Of a stretch of DNA of 42,359 nucleotides, positions 8,219 to 16,964 are shown in pieces. The position numbers and the translations under genes are program-made. This DNA comes from Nocardia wallacei. GTDB lineage: Bacteria > Actinomycetota > Actinomycetes > Mycobacteriales > Mycobacteriaceae. Under the pieces are notes generated by a model. That model was not told the origin of the DNA and did not search any database. It saw only the letters and a list, made by a program, of their open reading frames with translations. Each line of letters starts with the position of its first letter. Position 1 is the first letter of the stretch. The DNA is taken from positions 1 to 42,359 of the forward strand of contig NZ_JARWQD010000163.1 of assembly GCF_029869545.1 (NCBI RefSeq), written 5' to 3'.

Positions 8219-8743
8219 ATGAAACGCACGTTCCTGGGCGCGGCGACCGCCGCATTCCTCGGCGCGGGACTGGCCGTCGCCGCACCCGCCACCGCCGACA
8301 ACGGCGAGCCCTGCCAGCTCGGCTGGTCCAATGTCGGGCCGCGGACGTGCGTCAAGACCGACTTCAACCTCAGCCCGGTCTTCACGCTCGGCAACGGGGT
8401 GTGCGCGGGCATGATGTCGGCCGGGGGCACCGCCTTCGACGGGCCCCTCTACCCGTACTCCGAGGCGCCCGGGGCCGCGCACGCGATCGTCCTGCGCATC
8501 ACGCAGGGCTTCTCGCCCGTGGGTGAGTGGGGCCCGCAACTGCTGGCCTGCGATGTCACCGCGATCGCCGACTGGCGCAATCTCGACACCGGCCAGGCGG
8601 GCAGCGTGAGCCGCTTCGTCCCGGCGGGCCAGCGCCTGTCCCCGGCGATCGTCCTCGCCGAAACCGGCCCGGGCCGAGTCCAGCTGACCCTGCGCACGGA
8701 CAAGGCCAACATCCCGGCCTCGACCGAGGTCGTCGTTCCATAG
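8219..8743 (+). CDS. Small secreted protein of unknown function
   Basis: A 174-residue precursor. The first 27 residues (MKRTFLGAATAAFLGAGLAVAAPATA) form a clear Sec signal peptide with an Ala-x-Ala cleavage site, leaving a mature protein of about 147 residues. The mature part has four cysteines (C-Q-L-G-W, R-T-C-V-K, G-V-C-A-G, L-A-C-D-V), which could form two disulfides, and a strand-rich look. I do not recognise the family. A GGGAG ribosome site lies at good distance, and TAGTAT at about 8165 is a possible -10 element, suggesting its own promoter. It stands alone between the lipid acyltransferases and a decayed dehydrogenase. Confidence 0.85.
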   Translation: MKRTFLGAATAAFLGAGLAVAAPATADNGEPCQLGWSNVGPRTCVKTDFNLSPVFTLGNGVCAGMMSAGGTAFDGPLYPYSEAPGAAHAIVLRITQGFSPVGEWGPQLLACDVTAIADWRNLDTGQAGSVSRFVPAGQRLSPAIVLAETGPGRVQLTLRTDKANIPASTEVVVP

Positions 8744-8847
8744 CGGGTAATCGCCGCCGGGCCGAGGCCGGGGCCCTCGGTGCCGTGCGCCCGGAGGTAC
8801 TCGGCGCCGAGCCGGTCCCTTGCTGTCCGCTGACCTGCCGACAGCTG

Positions 8848-8987
8848 CTACCACTGGAGTGGGCCGGTGGCGGCGAAGTAGCCGCCGGTCGGGCCGTCGG
8901 GGCCGATCCGGGCCATGCGGACGGTGATCTCGGCGCCTCCTCGACCGTCTGCCTGCCCGCGAACCCGTTGAGGTCCGTTCCCGGCTC
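8848..8987 (-). pseudogene. C-terminal remnant of a short-chain dehydrogenase/reductase
   Basis: Read on the minus strand, the fragment gives TDLNGFAGRQTVEE and, after a one-base shift, GAEITVRMARIGPDGPTGG followed by YFAATGPLQW and a TAG stop at 8848-8850. TDLNG...TVEEGA...GPDGPTGGYF...W-stop is the standard tail of actinobacterial SDR oxidoreductases. About 45 residues remain. The Rossmann and YxxxK parts are absent, and a single-base loss breaks the frame inside GAGGAG-GCGCCGAG. The 5' edge of the remnant meets the 43-base tandem repeats, which may mark the deletion junction. Confidence 0.7.
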
Positions 8988-9068
8988 AGCCCTTTGTTCC
9001 CCGCCCGGAGGCTCGGGGAATATCGGGCTCAGCCCTTTGTCCCCCGGCCGGAGGCTCGGGGAATATCG
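8983..9068. repeat. Two 43-bp direct repeats
   Basis: GGCTCAGCCCTTTGT at 8983 recurs at 9026. The two 43-base units (8983-9025, 9026-9068) differ at only a few positions, and both end CGGGGAATATCG. They sit at the broken edge of the dehydrogenase remnant. No link to the hairpin repeat family is evident. Confidence 0.85.
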
Positions 9069-9179
9069 GATGGTCGCCGGTGGGTTGGGGATCGTGGGTG
9101 AGTTCGTGGAAATGTCGGAGAGCGCGGAGGGACGGCCCCTAAGATGTGCAGGTCAACGGTGGGATAGGCTTTATCGGTC

Positions 9180-10409
9180 ATGAAGTCGGCTATCCCGGGT
9201 CCGGTCGGTGCGGTACCCCAGACTGTCTACCTCGACCACGCGGCGACGACACCCATGTTCCCGGCCGCGGTCGAGGCGATGAGTGCTGCGCTGCGCACCG
9301 CCGGGAACGCGTCGTCGCTGCACGGCTCGGGGCGCGCGGCCCGGCGCATGCTGGAGGAGGCGCGCGAGTCGATCGCGGCCGATCTGGGCGCGCGGCCCTC
9401 GGAGGTCATCGTCACCTCCGGCGGCACCGAGAGCGACAATCTCGCCGTCAAGGGCATCTACTGGGCGCGGCGCGCGGCAGACCCGCGGCGAACCGGGATC
9501 CTGGTCAGCGCGGTCGAGCACCACGCGGTCCTCGACGCCGTGGAATGGCTGGAACAGCACGAGGGCGCGCAGGTCACGCTGCTCGAGGTCGACGCGGCGG
9601 GCACAGTATCGCCCCGCACGCTGCGGACCGCGCTGGCCGAACATGCCGACGACACCGCGCTGGTCACCGTCATGTGGGCCAACAACGAGGTCGGCACCAT
9701 CGAGCCGATCGGCGAATTGGCCGCCGTCGCACAGGAATTCGACGTCCCGATGCACAGCGACGCGGTGCAGGCCGCCGCGCAGCTGCCCGTCGACTTCGGC
9801 GCCTCGGGGCTGTCCGCGGCCAGTTTCGCCGGGCACAAGGTCGGCGGTCCGCACGGCGTCGGCGTGCTGCTGCTCGGGCGGCAGGTGCCGTGCGTTCCGC
9901 TGGTGCACGGCGGCGGTCACGAGCGCGATCTGCGGTCGGGCACCTCGGATGTGCCCGCGGCACTGGGCCTGGCTGCCGCGCTGCGTGAGACCGTGAGCGG
10001 ATTGCCCACGCGCACAGCCGAATTGAGCAAACTACGGGACGACCTGATCGCCGGCGTGCGCGACGCGGTCCCCGACGCGGTGCTCAACGGGCCGACCGGC
10101 GGGCGGCGGCTGCCGGGTAACGCCCACTTCACCTTTCCCGGCTGCGAGGGCGATTCGCTGCTGATGCTGCTGGACGCCGCCGGGATCGAATGCTCCACGG
10201 GATCGGCGTGCAATGCCGGGGTCGCCGCGCCCAGCCACGTGCTGCTGGCGATGGGCGTCGACGCCCACCAGGCCCGCGGTTCGCTGCGTTTCTCGCTGGG
10301 GCACACCACAACCGGATACGACATCGAACGACTGCTGGAAGTGCTGCCGCCGGTGGTGGAGCGGGCCAAGGCGGCCGGGCTGGCCGGTGCGAAAGGAGGG
10401 ACGCGATGA
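9180..10409 (+). CDS. Cysteine desulfurase (IscS/NifS family)
   Basis: PLP-dependent enzyme of 409 residues that removes sulfur from L-cysteine as an enzyme-bound persulfide. It shows YLDHAATTP (17-25), the PLP-stacking His114-115 in [10 protein letters not shown], the PLP lysine Lys220 in [10 protein letters not shown], and the persulfide-forming Cys344 in STGSACNAG. The class I loop around this Cys matches IscS/NifS rather than SufS. Its stop overlaps the mnmA start by four bases, so sulfur is probably handed directly to tRNA 2-thiolation; general Fe-S work is also possible. The M. tuberculosis homologue is Rv3025c. Start is ATG 9180. Confidence 0.95.
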   Translation: MKSAIPGPVGAVPQTVYLDHAATTPMFPAAVEAMSAALRTAGNASSLHGSGRAARRMLEEARESIAADLGARPSEVIVTSGGTESDNLAVKGIYWARRAADPRRTGILVSAVEHHAVLDAVEWLEQHEGAQVTLLEVDAAGTVSPRTLRTALAEHADDTALVTVMWANNEVGTIEPIGELAAVAQEFDVPMHSDAVQAAAQLPVDFGASGLSAASFAGHKVGGPHGVGVLLLGRQVPCVPLVHGGGHERDLRSGTSDVPAALGLAAALRETVSGLPTRTAELSKLRDDLIAGVRDAVPDAVLNGPTGGRRLPGNAHFTFPGCEGDSLLMLLDAAGIECSTGSACNAGVAAPSHVLLAMGVDAHQARGSLRFSLGHTTTGYDIERLLEVLPPVVERAKAAGLAGAKGGTR

Positions 10410-11527
10410 GAGTGCTCGCCGCGATGAGCGGCGGCGTGGATTCCGCCGTGGCGGCCGCCCGCGCGGTGGACGCCGGGCACGAGGTGGTCGGGGTGCATCT
10501 GGCGCTGTCGGCGAACCCCGGGACACTGCGCACCGGTGCCCGCGGCTGCTGCTCCAAGGAGGACGCCGGGGACGCCCGCCGCGCCGCGGATGTGCTCGGA
10601 ATCCCGTTCTACGTCTGGGATTTCGCCGATCGCTTCAAGGAGGACGTGATCGACGACTTCGTCGCCGCCTACGCGGCCGGTGAGACGCCGAATCCGTGCC
10701 TGCGCTGCAACGAGAAGATCAAATTCTCCGCCCTCGCCGACCGCGCGGTCGCGCTCGGATTCGATGCCGTGGTCACCGGCCACTACGCACGACTGGAGGA
10801 CGGCGTGCTGCGCCGCGCGGTCGACGCCGACAAGGACCAGTCCTACGTGCTGGCCGTGCTGACCGCCGAGCAGCTGACGCGGGCCATGTTCCCCGTCGGC
10901 GACACCCCGAAGCCGCAGATCCGCGCCGAGGCCGCCGAGCGCGGCCTGTCGGTGGCGAACAAGCCCGACTCGCACGACATCTGCTTCATTCCCTCCGGCG
11001 ACACCCGCGCCTTCCTCGGCGCGAAGATCGGCATCCGGCCGGGCGCCATCGTCGATGCCGACGGGCACAAGCTCGCCGATCACGAAGGCGTGCACGGCTT
11101 TACGATCGGCCAGCGCAAGGGGCTGGGCCTGCCGGGCCCGGCGCCGGACGGCCGTCCCCGCTACGTCACCGAGATCGATCCCGACTCCGGCACCGTCCAC
11201 GTGGGCGCGGCCGAGGATCTCGAGGTGTGGACGGTGACCGCGGAGCGGGCCGTGTGGACCTCCGGCGCCGCGCCCTCGGGACCGATCGACTGCGTCGCGC
11301 AGGTGCGTGCCCACGGCGGCACCGCACCGGCGGTCGCCGAGGCGGTCGACGGCGGGCTCGAGGTGCGTCTGCGCGAGCCGCTGACCGGCGTCGCCCGTGG
11401 TCAGGCGGTGGTGCTGTATCGGCCGGACCCGTCGGGAGACGAGGTGATCGGCAGCGGGACGATCAGCGGGACCGGACGCGAGCGGGCGGGGGAGCCAGCC
11501 GGGTCGGTCTCGGACGCGGCTCGGTGA
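10406..11527 (+). CDS. mnmA: tRNA-specific 2-thiouridylase
   Basis: Cytoplasmic enzyme (373 residues) that adenylates and thiolates uridine-34 of the tRNAs for Lys, Glu and Gln. The PP-loop ATP site is [11 protein letters not shown] (6-16). The sulfur-relay cysteines are Cys101 in [11 protein letters not shown] and Cys193 in [10 protein letters not shown], spaced as in the family. TGHYAR and DKDQSYVL are the other marks, followed by the PUA-like and beta-barrel domains. AAAGGAGGG five bases before the ATG is a very strong ribosome site, and the ATGA overlap couples it to the desulfurase gene. Homologue: Rv3024c (trmU). Confidence 0.97.
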   Translation: MRVLAAMSGGVDSAVAAARAVDAGHEVVGVHLALSANPGTLRTGARGCCSKEDAGDARRAADVLGIPFYVWDFADRFKEDVIDDFVAAYAAGETPNPCLRCNEKIKFSALADRAVALGFDAVVTGHYARLEDGVLRRAVDADKDQSYVLAVLTAEQLTRAMFPVGDTPKPQIRAEAAERGLSVANKPDSHDICFIPSGDTRAFLGAKIGIRPGAIVDADGHKLADHEGVHGFTIGQRKGLGLPGPAPDGRPRYVTEIDPDSGTVHVGAAEDLEVWTVTAERAVWTSGAAPSGPIDCVAQVRAHGGTAPAVAEAVDGGLEVRLREPLTGVARGQAVVLYRPDPSGDEVIGSGTISGTGRERAGEPAGSVSDAAR

Positions 11528-11544
11528 GCTCCGATCTCCGGAGC
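11528..11544 (+). terminator. Possible hairpin terminator after mnmA
   Basis: GCTCCG (11528-11533) and CGGAGC (11539-11544) form a six-pair stem with a five-base loop starting directly after the mnmA stop codon. No T-run follows, so rho-independent termination is only suggested. The remaining 200 bases before the next gene hold nothing recognisable. Confidence 0.35.
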
Positions 11545-11744
11545 AGCCGCGGCACTCTCTTCGCGACCGCTTCGCGGCGGGTCGTGATCATCGCATGACA
11601 CGTCGTAGGCTGTGGATGTCGCACCCGCGCGCCCGGGACGTCGAGGTCGATCGTCCGGACGGTGGTCCGGACCCGGATTCGGGCGCGGGACTTCCGCAAT
11701 GACCGCGCGGGCGAGCGTGCGGTCGAACGAATGGACGGTGCACC

Positions 11745-12785
11745 GTGACGTCGGGTAATGAGGTAGTGCTGCGCGGCGGGATCGCCACGGGGGTCGGCTC
11801 CTGGCCGGGTACCGATCCCCGCGAGGCGGCGGCGACCATCGTCGGCGAACTGGGCGAACTGCCGCACCTGGTCGAATTGCCCGGGCGCGGAACGGGTTCG
11901 GACATGATCGGCCGGATGTCGGCGCTGCTGGTGGATATGCAGTTCGACACGACGCCGCGCGGCTATCGGATGGCACCGCGGCCCGGTACGGTCTCGCGGC
12001 GTGCCTTCGATCTGCTGCGGACCGATCTCGACGCGCTCGAAGAGGCCTGGGAGACAGCCGGTCTGGCCGGACGCAACCACGCGGTGAAGGTCCAGGTCGC
12101 TGGCCCGCTGACGCTGGCGGCGCAGGTCGAGCTGGTGAGTGGGCATCGCGTTCTCACCGATTCCGGTGCGGTGCGCGACCTTTCGGAATCCCTCGCCGAG
12201 GGACTGTCGCAACATATCGCCGAGGTGGGTAAGCGCCTCGGTGCGCGGGTCGTGGTGCAGCTGGACGAGCCGTCGCTGACCGCGGTGCTCGACGGGGCGA
12301 TCCGCGGGCCGAGCGCGATGCACACGGTGCGCGCGGTGCCGGGGCCGCAGGCGCTGGCCGTGCTCGATTCGGTGGTGACCGCGCTGGACGCGCCGGTGCT
12401 GGTGCACACCTGCGCCGAGCCGCCCGCGCTCGGCCTGTTACGTCGAAGTGCCACTGCCGCGGTCGGATTCGATATCGCCGCGATCGGCACGCGCGATCTG
12501 GACAATATCGGCGAGCTGCTGGATTCCGGCAAGTACCTGGCGCTCGGGCTGGTGCCGACCGTCGCCCCGGGCGGACGCGTCACCTGGCGTGACGTCGCCG
12601 AGCCCGGTGTCCGGCTGCTGGATCGCCTCGGCTTCCCGCGCCGCCTGCTCGCCGACCGCGTGCTCGTCACCCCGGCCTGCGGGCTGGCCGGTGCCACCGC
12701 GCAATGGTCCCGCCGCGCCCTCGAACTGGCAGCCGAAACCGCTCGCGTCTTCGCCGACGAACCGGAGTCGATCAATCTCGAGTGA
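11745..12785 (+). CDS. MetE-like (cobalamin-independent methionine synthase-type) protein
   Basis: 346-residue single-domain relative of the C-terminal barrel of MetE (UROD/MetE-like fold), equivalent to Rv3015c. Recognisable elements are ATGVGSWPGTDPREAA at the N-terminus, VKVQVAGPLTLAAQV, VVQLDEPSL, VLVHTCAE (candidate His and Cys zinc ligands in the barrel) and LVTPACGLAG near the end, where the family's last Cys ligand sits. It lacks the N-terminal MetE half, so it is not a classical methionine synthase. A methyl-transfer role to a thiol is only family inference. The start is GTG 11745. It lies between mnmA and ligA, as in mycobacteria. Confidence 0.85.
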   Translation: MTSGNEVVLRGGIATGVGSWPGTDPREAAATIVGELGELPHLVELPGRGTGSDMIGRMSALLVDMQFDTTPRGYRMAPRPGTVSRRAFDLLRTDLDALEEAWETAGLAGRNHAVKVQVAGPLTLAAQVELVSGHRVLTDSGAVRDLSESLAEGLSQHIAEVGKRLGARVVVQLDEPSLTAVLDGAIRGPSAMHTVRAVPGPQALAVLDSVVTALDAPVLVHTCAEPPALGLLRRSATAAVGFDIAAIGTRDLDNIGELLDSGKYLALGLVPTVAPGGRVTWRDVAEPGVRLLDRLGFPRRLLADRVLVTPACGLAGATAQWSRRALELAAETARVFADEPESINLE

Positions 12786-12795
12786 CGGCCGCGCC

Positions 12796-12822
12796 GACTC
12801 CGGGATGCTGTCGGCCGGAGTC
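12796..12822. terminator. Hairpin between convergent genes
   Basis: GACTCCGG (12796-12803) pairs perfectly with CCGGAGTC (12815-12822) across an 11-base loop, ten bases past the MetE-like stop and in the 90-base gap before the oppositely oriented small membrane protein. The position suits a bidirectional terminator; there is no T-run. Confidence 0.5.
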
Positions 12823-12875
12823 CGCCCGATCCGATGCGGCACCGATCCCCGGGCCACCAGCACGCCAGGATGCGG

Positions 12876-13241
12876 TCAGCCGAAGGGCGGACGGGCGCCC
12901 GGGTGGCCGAGCTGCCAGTGCTGCGGTTTGCCCGGCGGGTAGACGACCGGGATCTGGTCGCCGGGGGAGGGCCACTGGTTGACGTCCCAGGCGAAACGAC
13001 CGTAGACGGTCTCCGCGGCGACCGACGGGCCGGACAGGGTGCCGGTGATGGTGACGTACTGGCTGCCCTGCGCGGCCGGTCGCGGGCTCACCCCGGTGAC
13101 GTGCAGCGTCCCGGTCTCGGGCTCGGGACGGTTCCACCCGGCACGCGGGCCGGATCCCGGCTTCGCCCGCCCGCGCCGGAAACTCGTGATCAGCACCACG
13201 AGCACCACGACGACCATGACCAGAAACGCGATCTCCAGCAT
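12876..13241 (-). CDS. Small single-pass membrane protein, unknown function
   Basis: 121 residues: a hydrophobic helix at about 4-21 (IAFLVMVVVVLVVLITSF), an arginine-rich stop-transfer (FRRGRAK), then a Pro/Gly-rich soluble part of strand-forming character with GTLHVTGVSP and VTITGTLSG and a conserved-looking end, GDQIPVVYPPGKPQHW. It probably exposes its C-terminal domain on one side of the membrane; orientation is not certain. It follows the AAA ATPase gene on the same strand with a 35-base gap. I do not recognise a named family. Confidence 0.75.
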   Translation of the reverse strand: MLEIAFLVMVVVVLVVLITSFRRGRAKPGSGPRAGWNRPEPETGTLHVTGVSPRPAAQGSQYVTITGTLSGPSVAAETVYGRFAWDVNQWPSPGDQIPVVYPPGKPQHWQLGHPGARPPFG

Positions 13242-13276
13242 GCCCCCATGCTATGCGCCGGGCCTATCGGGCCCGT

Positions 13277-14533
13277 TCAGCGCGCGGTGAGTTCCGTGGT
13301 GCCCTCGGGGGTGCGGCGCAGCTGCCAGACGGTGGTGCGGCGGTGCTGGGAGCGGCCGTTGCCGCGGTCCACCAGGGTGCGGTTGCGGGTGGTGAAGATC
13401 AGCTGCGCGCCGCGGGAGTTGGTCTCGGGGTTCTGGAACAGCTGGATCAGGCGGTCGGTCGCGTCGCCGGTGAGGTGCGTGTCGATATCGTCGACGGCCA
13501 GCACCCGTCCGGTGTCGAGCGCGTCCAGCATCGGCGGCAGCAACCGCAGCAGCGCCAGCGTCGCGGTGGACTCGTCGGCGATGTCGAAGGTGGCGTCGAT
13601 CCCCTCGTGCACCAACCCGAGCCCGACGCCGCGGCGAGCCACCATCCGCGAGTACAGGGTGTCGCGGGCCGCGCGCAGGTTGCTCAGCTCGCGCTCCAGC
13701 GCGGTCGGCGTGAGGCCGTGGGTCTGCCGCAGCTGTTCGGCGCGGGCGGGTGAGGCGAGGCAGGCGTCGAGTTCGGTTGCCGCACCGGCGATATCGTTGT
13801 CCAGGTCGCGCAGATAGTCGGCGTACATCGGATCGTTCTCCGCGATCAGCAGATCCTCGATGCCCAGCTCCGCCGAGCGCAGCAGGGTCAGCAGGCGCGC
13901 GGCATTGTCCGCGGAGCGGGAGATGTGGCTGCCGAGGCTGTGCGCGATGCGCTGCGGATCCGGTTGCCCGCGTTGCACATCCAGCTGCGCGGAGAACCAG
14001 CGATAGGCGGGCACCAGGGCCTCCGCGTACATCTGCCCGGTGAGGCTGAGCAGCAACGCATTCGGGCGCACCAGCGGCACCAGCGCCCCGATGCCGTACC
14101 GCACCGGTTCGAACATCGGCCCGATGCGGACGTGGTCGCCCTCGCGCTCGAAGACGATGCGCTTGCGGTTGCGCGGATGACTGTGCAGCCACTCGGCGGT
14201 CACGTCGGCGTTGTCGAGCCGGAAACCGTAGGTGTAGGGCACGCCCTCGGCGACGAAGGTGGCGACGAATTCGGAAGGGCGATCGGCGAATCCGCGGTGC
14301 GGGGCGCGCACCGGTCCCGCGTAGGGATCCCAGCCGGTCACCGAATTCAGCACCGCGTCGCGCATATGGCCGAGCGCGTCGACGAGGCTGGACTTGCCGG
14401 TGGCCGCCGTGCCGTGCACCGCGGTCACGGGCGCGGGCAGCGCGCCCGCCCGGCTGCCGACCAGCCGCAGTTCCTGCGTCTCGGCCAGCGATCTGTGGTT
14501 CGTCACCTGAAAACTGCGCAACACCCGTGCCAT
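13277..14533 (-). CDS. AAA family ATPase of the COG1106/AAA_21 type
   Basis: 418-residue P-loop ATPase of the ABC/SMC-like AAA_21 group. Walker A is GTAATGKSSL (41-50). An ABC-signature-like DESTATLALLRLL precedes Walker B, which ends in Asp348-Asp349 (VLAVDDIDTHL) where most relatives have Asp-Glu. The H-loop region LIFTTRN carries Arg-Asn instead of the usual His-Asp. The family includes proteins of phage-abortive and other defence systems and some of unknown role, often with an RloB-like partner that is not seen here. The ATG start removes a long upstream frame that overlaps the GH92 gene. Altered Walker B and H-loop residues suggest weakened ATPase activity. Confidence 0.8.
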   Translation of the reverse strand: MARVLRSFQVTNHRSLAETQELRLVGSRAGALPAPVTAVHGTAATGKSSLVDALGHMRDAVLNSVTGWDPYAGPVRAPHRGFADRPSEFVATFVAEGVPYTYGFRLDNADVTAEWLHSHPRNRKRIVFEREGDHVRIGPMFEPVRYGIGALVPLVRPNALLLSLTGQMYAEALVPAYRWFSAQLDVQRGQPDPQRIAHSLGSHISRSADNAARLLTLLRSAELGIEDLLIAENDPMYADYLRDLDNDIAGAATELDACLASPARAEQLRQTHGLTPTALERELSNLRAARDTLYSRMVARRGVGLGLVHEGIDATFDIADESTATLALLRLLPPMLDALDTGRVLAVDDIDTHLTGDATDRLIQLFQNPETNSRGAQLIFTTRNRTLVDRGNGRSQHRRTTVWQLRRTPEGTTELTAR

Positions 14534-14580
14534 CCTGCCGTCCGCTCCGGTACGCCGCGACGGCGGGCCTGCGGGGACCG

Positions 14581-16821
14581 TCAGTCGTAGGTCGGATCCG
14601 GGTGTGGGAGCCGTCCGGCGTCGAAGGACGGCGGGGCGTCGGATTCGGCTGTGCCGTAGGCGAGATCGCCCATCGGCCCCAGGCGGAAATCGAGGCGCCC
14701 GCCGTCGCGCGCGAACGATTCCGGCAGCCAGGCCCTGGTGGTGACCGTTCCATCGACGCTCAGGGACCTGATGTATCGCAGCGAGTCGCACAATCCGGGA
14801 GCCGAGACGATGATCGTCTGCCCCGAGGAGCGGGTCACCTCGATCTCGGGGAAGGCGGGCTGGTTCACGAACAGCTCCGCGCGTCCCGGAATCACCGGAT
14901 AGAAGCCGAGGGCGGCCCAGACGTACCACGCCGACAGCGAGCCCAGGTCGTCGTTGCCCGCCAGCCCGTCGGGGGTGGGGCGGTACAGCTCGGTGCACAC
15001 GCGGTGCACGACGTCCTGGGTGCGGTCGGGCCGCCCGGCCCACGCGTACAGCCAGGGTGTCTGCAGAGAGGGTTCGTTGCCGAGGTAGGCGTGCGGCCGG
15101 TCGGCGCCCGCATTGAGTTCGGTGAAGAATTCGTCGAGCCGCGCGGTGGTGTGTTCGCGGCCGCCCATCAGCTCGACCAGCGCGCCGACATCCGCGAAGA
15201 CCATCCAATGATATTGCGCGCCATTGCCTTCCACGTATCCGTCGGTGGCGGCCGGATCGAACGGCTCGGCGAACGAGCCGTCCGCGTGCCGGGGCTGGAT
15301 CCAGCCCGTGCGCGGGTTGTACAGCCGCTGCCAGCCGTGCGCGCGCTGCATGAACCGCCGATGGGTCGCGTCGTCGCCGAGCCGCCGCGCCAGCTGCGCG
15401 ATCCCGAAGTCGGCCAGGCAGTACTCGAGGGTGTCGGAGACCTTGCCCGGGACGTAACCGAGCCGAAGGTAGTCCTCGTTGCCGGGGCGTTCGGTATAGC
15501 CGGACTTCTCGCCGATCCGGTCGGCACCGGCGACCATGGAGGCGAGTGCCTCGGCGGCATCGAACTCACGCACCCCGAACGCGTAGATACTGGCGAGGAT
15601 CGAATGGTACGGATCCCCGTTCATGACGCCGGTGACGGTGTTCTGATGCGACCAGCGGTCCCACACGTCGCCGAGCGCTCGCGCGTCGTCGACCATCGAT
15701 TGGGCGATATCGGCCGCCACGTCCGGGACGAGCAGCGCCAGCAGCTGAGCCTGCCCGCGGTAGATGTCCCAGCCGGAGAAGGTGGCGTAGTGGTGGTGCC
15801 CGGGCCGGACGGTATGCAGCTGCCGATCGAATCCGGTGTAGGTCCCGTCGGCATCGTCGAAGATATTGGGTTGCAGCAGACAGTGATACAGCGCGGTGTA
15901 GAAGGTGCGCAGCCGGTCGGGATCGCCGTCGCCGATGCGGATCCGCTCGAGCTGCCGCTGCCACTGTGCCCTGGTTCCGGCCCGGACGGCCGCGAAATCC
16001 GTTGCGCCGATTTCGGTGTCGAGATTGTTCCGGGCGCCCTCCATGCTCACGAACGACAACCCCACCCGCATCTCGACGGGCCGGTCCGCATCGAACTGCA
16101 GATAGACACCGCAGCCCTTGCCGTGGACCTCCAGCTCACCGGAGTCGGTGCGACGGGTCGGGGCCGCGCCGCGCACGGCGGTGTCGCGGCGCACCGTATT
16201 GTCCTGCCACACACCGGATCCGGTGATCGGTCGATCGAAGACGGCATGGAAGTACACCCGGTAGCGGCTCGGCGCCGCGCAGAATCCGCCGGTGTGCGCC
16301 CAGCCGGAGACGGCGCTGCCGCTGATGGTCGCCTCCGCGTCGTCCACGCCGTTCACCGAGCCGGTGATGTCGATCAGCACCGTGCCGGGTCTGCCTGGCG
16401 GAAAGGTGAATCGGGCGATGCCCGCCCGCGTCGTCGCGGTCAGCTCGGTCGTCACGCCGCTGGTGGTGGTGACCCGGTAGTACCCCGGTTCGGCCGTCTC
16501 GGTGCGATGGTGGAAGGTCTGGTGATAGCTGGTCTCGGCGGGGGAGGATCCGATGACGCCGGAGATCGGCAGTATCGGAATATCCTGTGCACCAGTGCAT
16601 CCCGGGCCCGAGATGTGGGTCAGCGAGAATCCGTACAGCCGGTTGTCCTCGTATTTGTAGCCGCCGCCCGCCGTGCGCACGGTATCGGGACTCCACTGCA
16701 GCATTCCGAACGGTGCGACGGCGCCGGGGAAGGTCATGCCCGCGCCACCACCGTGACCGTAGTCGGGGCCGCCGTCCTGAGTTCCGACGAAGGGGTTCAC
16801 ATACGCGGTGGGATCGGTCAT
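14581..16821 (-). CDS. GH92 family glycosidase (alpha-mannosidase-like)
   Basis: 746-residue protein of glycoside hydrolase family 92, a calcium-dependent inverting group of exo-alpha-mannosidases. The start MTDPTAYVNPFVGTQDGG leads straight into the family's NPFxGT...GHGGGA...FPGAVAPFGMLQWSPDT opening. Later come SGWDIYRGQ, GYVEGNGAQYHWMVF and GNDDLGSLSAWYVWAALGFYPV, which include the acidic catalytic region. No signal peptide is visible with this start, unusual for a polysaccharide enzyme, so it may act inside the cell or be exported another way. It diverges from the ArsR gene across a strong operator. The AAA gene follows 47 bases downstream. Confidence 0.92.
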   Translation of the reverse strand: MTDPTAYVNPFVGTQDGGPDYGHGGGAGMTFPGAVAPFGMLQWSPDTVRTAGGGYKYEDNRLYGFSLTHISGPGCTGAQDIPILPISGVIGSSPAETSYHQTFHHRTETAEPGYYRVTTTSGVTTELTATTRAGIARFTFPPGRPGTVLIDITGSVNGVDDAEATISGSAVSGWAHTGGFCAAPSRYRVYFHAVFDRPITGSGVWQDNTVRRDTAVRGAAPTRRTDSGELEVHGKGCGVYLQFDADRPVEMRVGLSFVSMEGARNNLDTEIGATDFAAVRAGTRAQWQRQLERIRIGDGDPDRLRTFYTALYHCLLQPNIFDDADGTYTGFDRQLHTVRPGHHHYATFSGWDIYRGQAQLLALLVPDVAADIAQSMVDDARALGDVWDRWSHQNTVTGVMNGDPYHSILASIYAFGVREFDAAEALASMVAGADRIGEKSGYTERPGNEDYLRLGYVPGKVSDTLEYCLADFGIAQLARRLGDDATHRRFMQRAHGWQRLYNPRTGWIQPRHADGSFAEPFDPAATDGYVEGNGAQYHWMVFADVGALVELMGGREHTTARLDEFFTELNAGADRPHAYLGNEPSLQTPWLYAWAGRPDRTQDVVHRVCTELYRPTPDGLAGNDDLGSLSAWYVWAALGFYPVIPGRAELFVNQPAFPEIEVTRSSGQTIIVSAPGLCDSLRYIRSLSVDGTVTTRAWLPESFARDGGRLDFRLGPMGDLAYGTAESDAPPSFDAGRLPHPDPTYD

Positions 16822-16896
16822 CTTCTCAGATTCGGTGATGGAGGGCGGCCGCCACAGCGGAACGGCGAGACTGGTCGCGTCGGGCCGGGCGCGACG

Positions 16897-16926
16897 TTGA
16901 CATGCAACCAAATGGATGCCTATATT
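16897..16926 (+). promoter_or_regulatory. Promoter of the ArsR-AHSA1 gene
   Basis: A perfect -35 hexamer TTGACA (16897-16902) is followed after 18 bases by TATATT (16921-16926), a good -10. The start point would be near 16933, about 30 bases before the GTG. The operator dyad overlaps the -10 and the start point, a layout for repression. Confidence 0.65.
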
Positions 16927-16948
16927 GAATATGCATCCGAAAGGTTGC
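16904..16948. promoter_or_regulatory. 45-bp interrupted palindrome, probable ArsR operator
   Basis: The left arm is GCAACC-N4-GGATGC (16904-16919) and the right arm its exact inverted match GCATCC-N4-GGTTGC (16933-16948), symmetric about 16926. Twelve of sixteen arm positions are specified and all twelve pair. It lies between GH92 and the ArsR gene and covers the latter's -10. Autoregulation by the ArsR-AHSA1 product is the simplest reading; co-control of GH92 is possible. Confidence 0.75.
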
Positions 16949-16964
16949 CTATGGAGGTGACGGA

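Larger units (their letters stand above)
8744..9179. other. Gene-poor region with a gene remnant and tandem duplication
   Basis: 436 bases with no intact gene. From the left it holds about 100 bases of nothing recognisable, the tail of a short-chain dehydrogenase on the minus strand (8848-8987), two 43-base direct repeats (8983-9068), and then the leader of the cysteine desulfurase gene. TAGGCT about ten bases before that ATG could be a -10 element for a nearly leaderless transcript. Confidence 0.6.

Noticed and set aside
12796..12822. Hairpin after the MetE-like gene as another member of the repeat family
   Set aside because: Stem GACTCCGG and its loop differ from the family consensus and there is no array; it looks like an ordinary convergent terminator.
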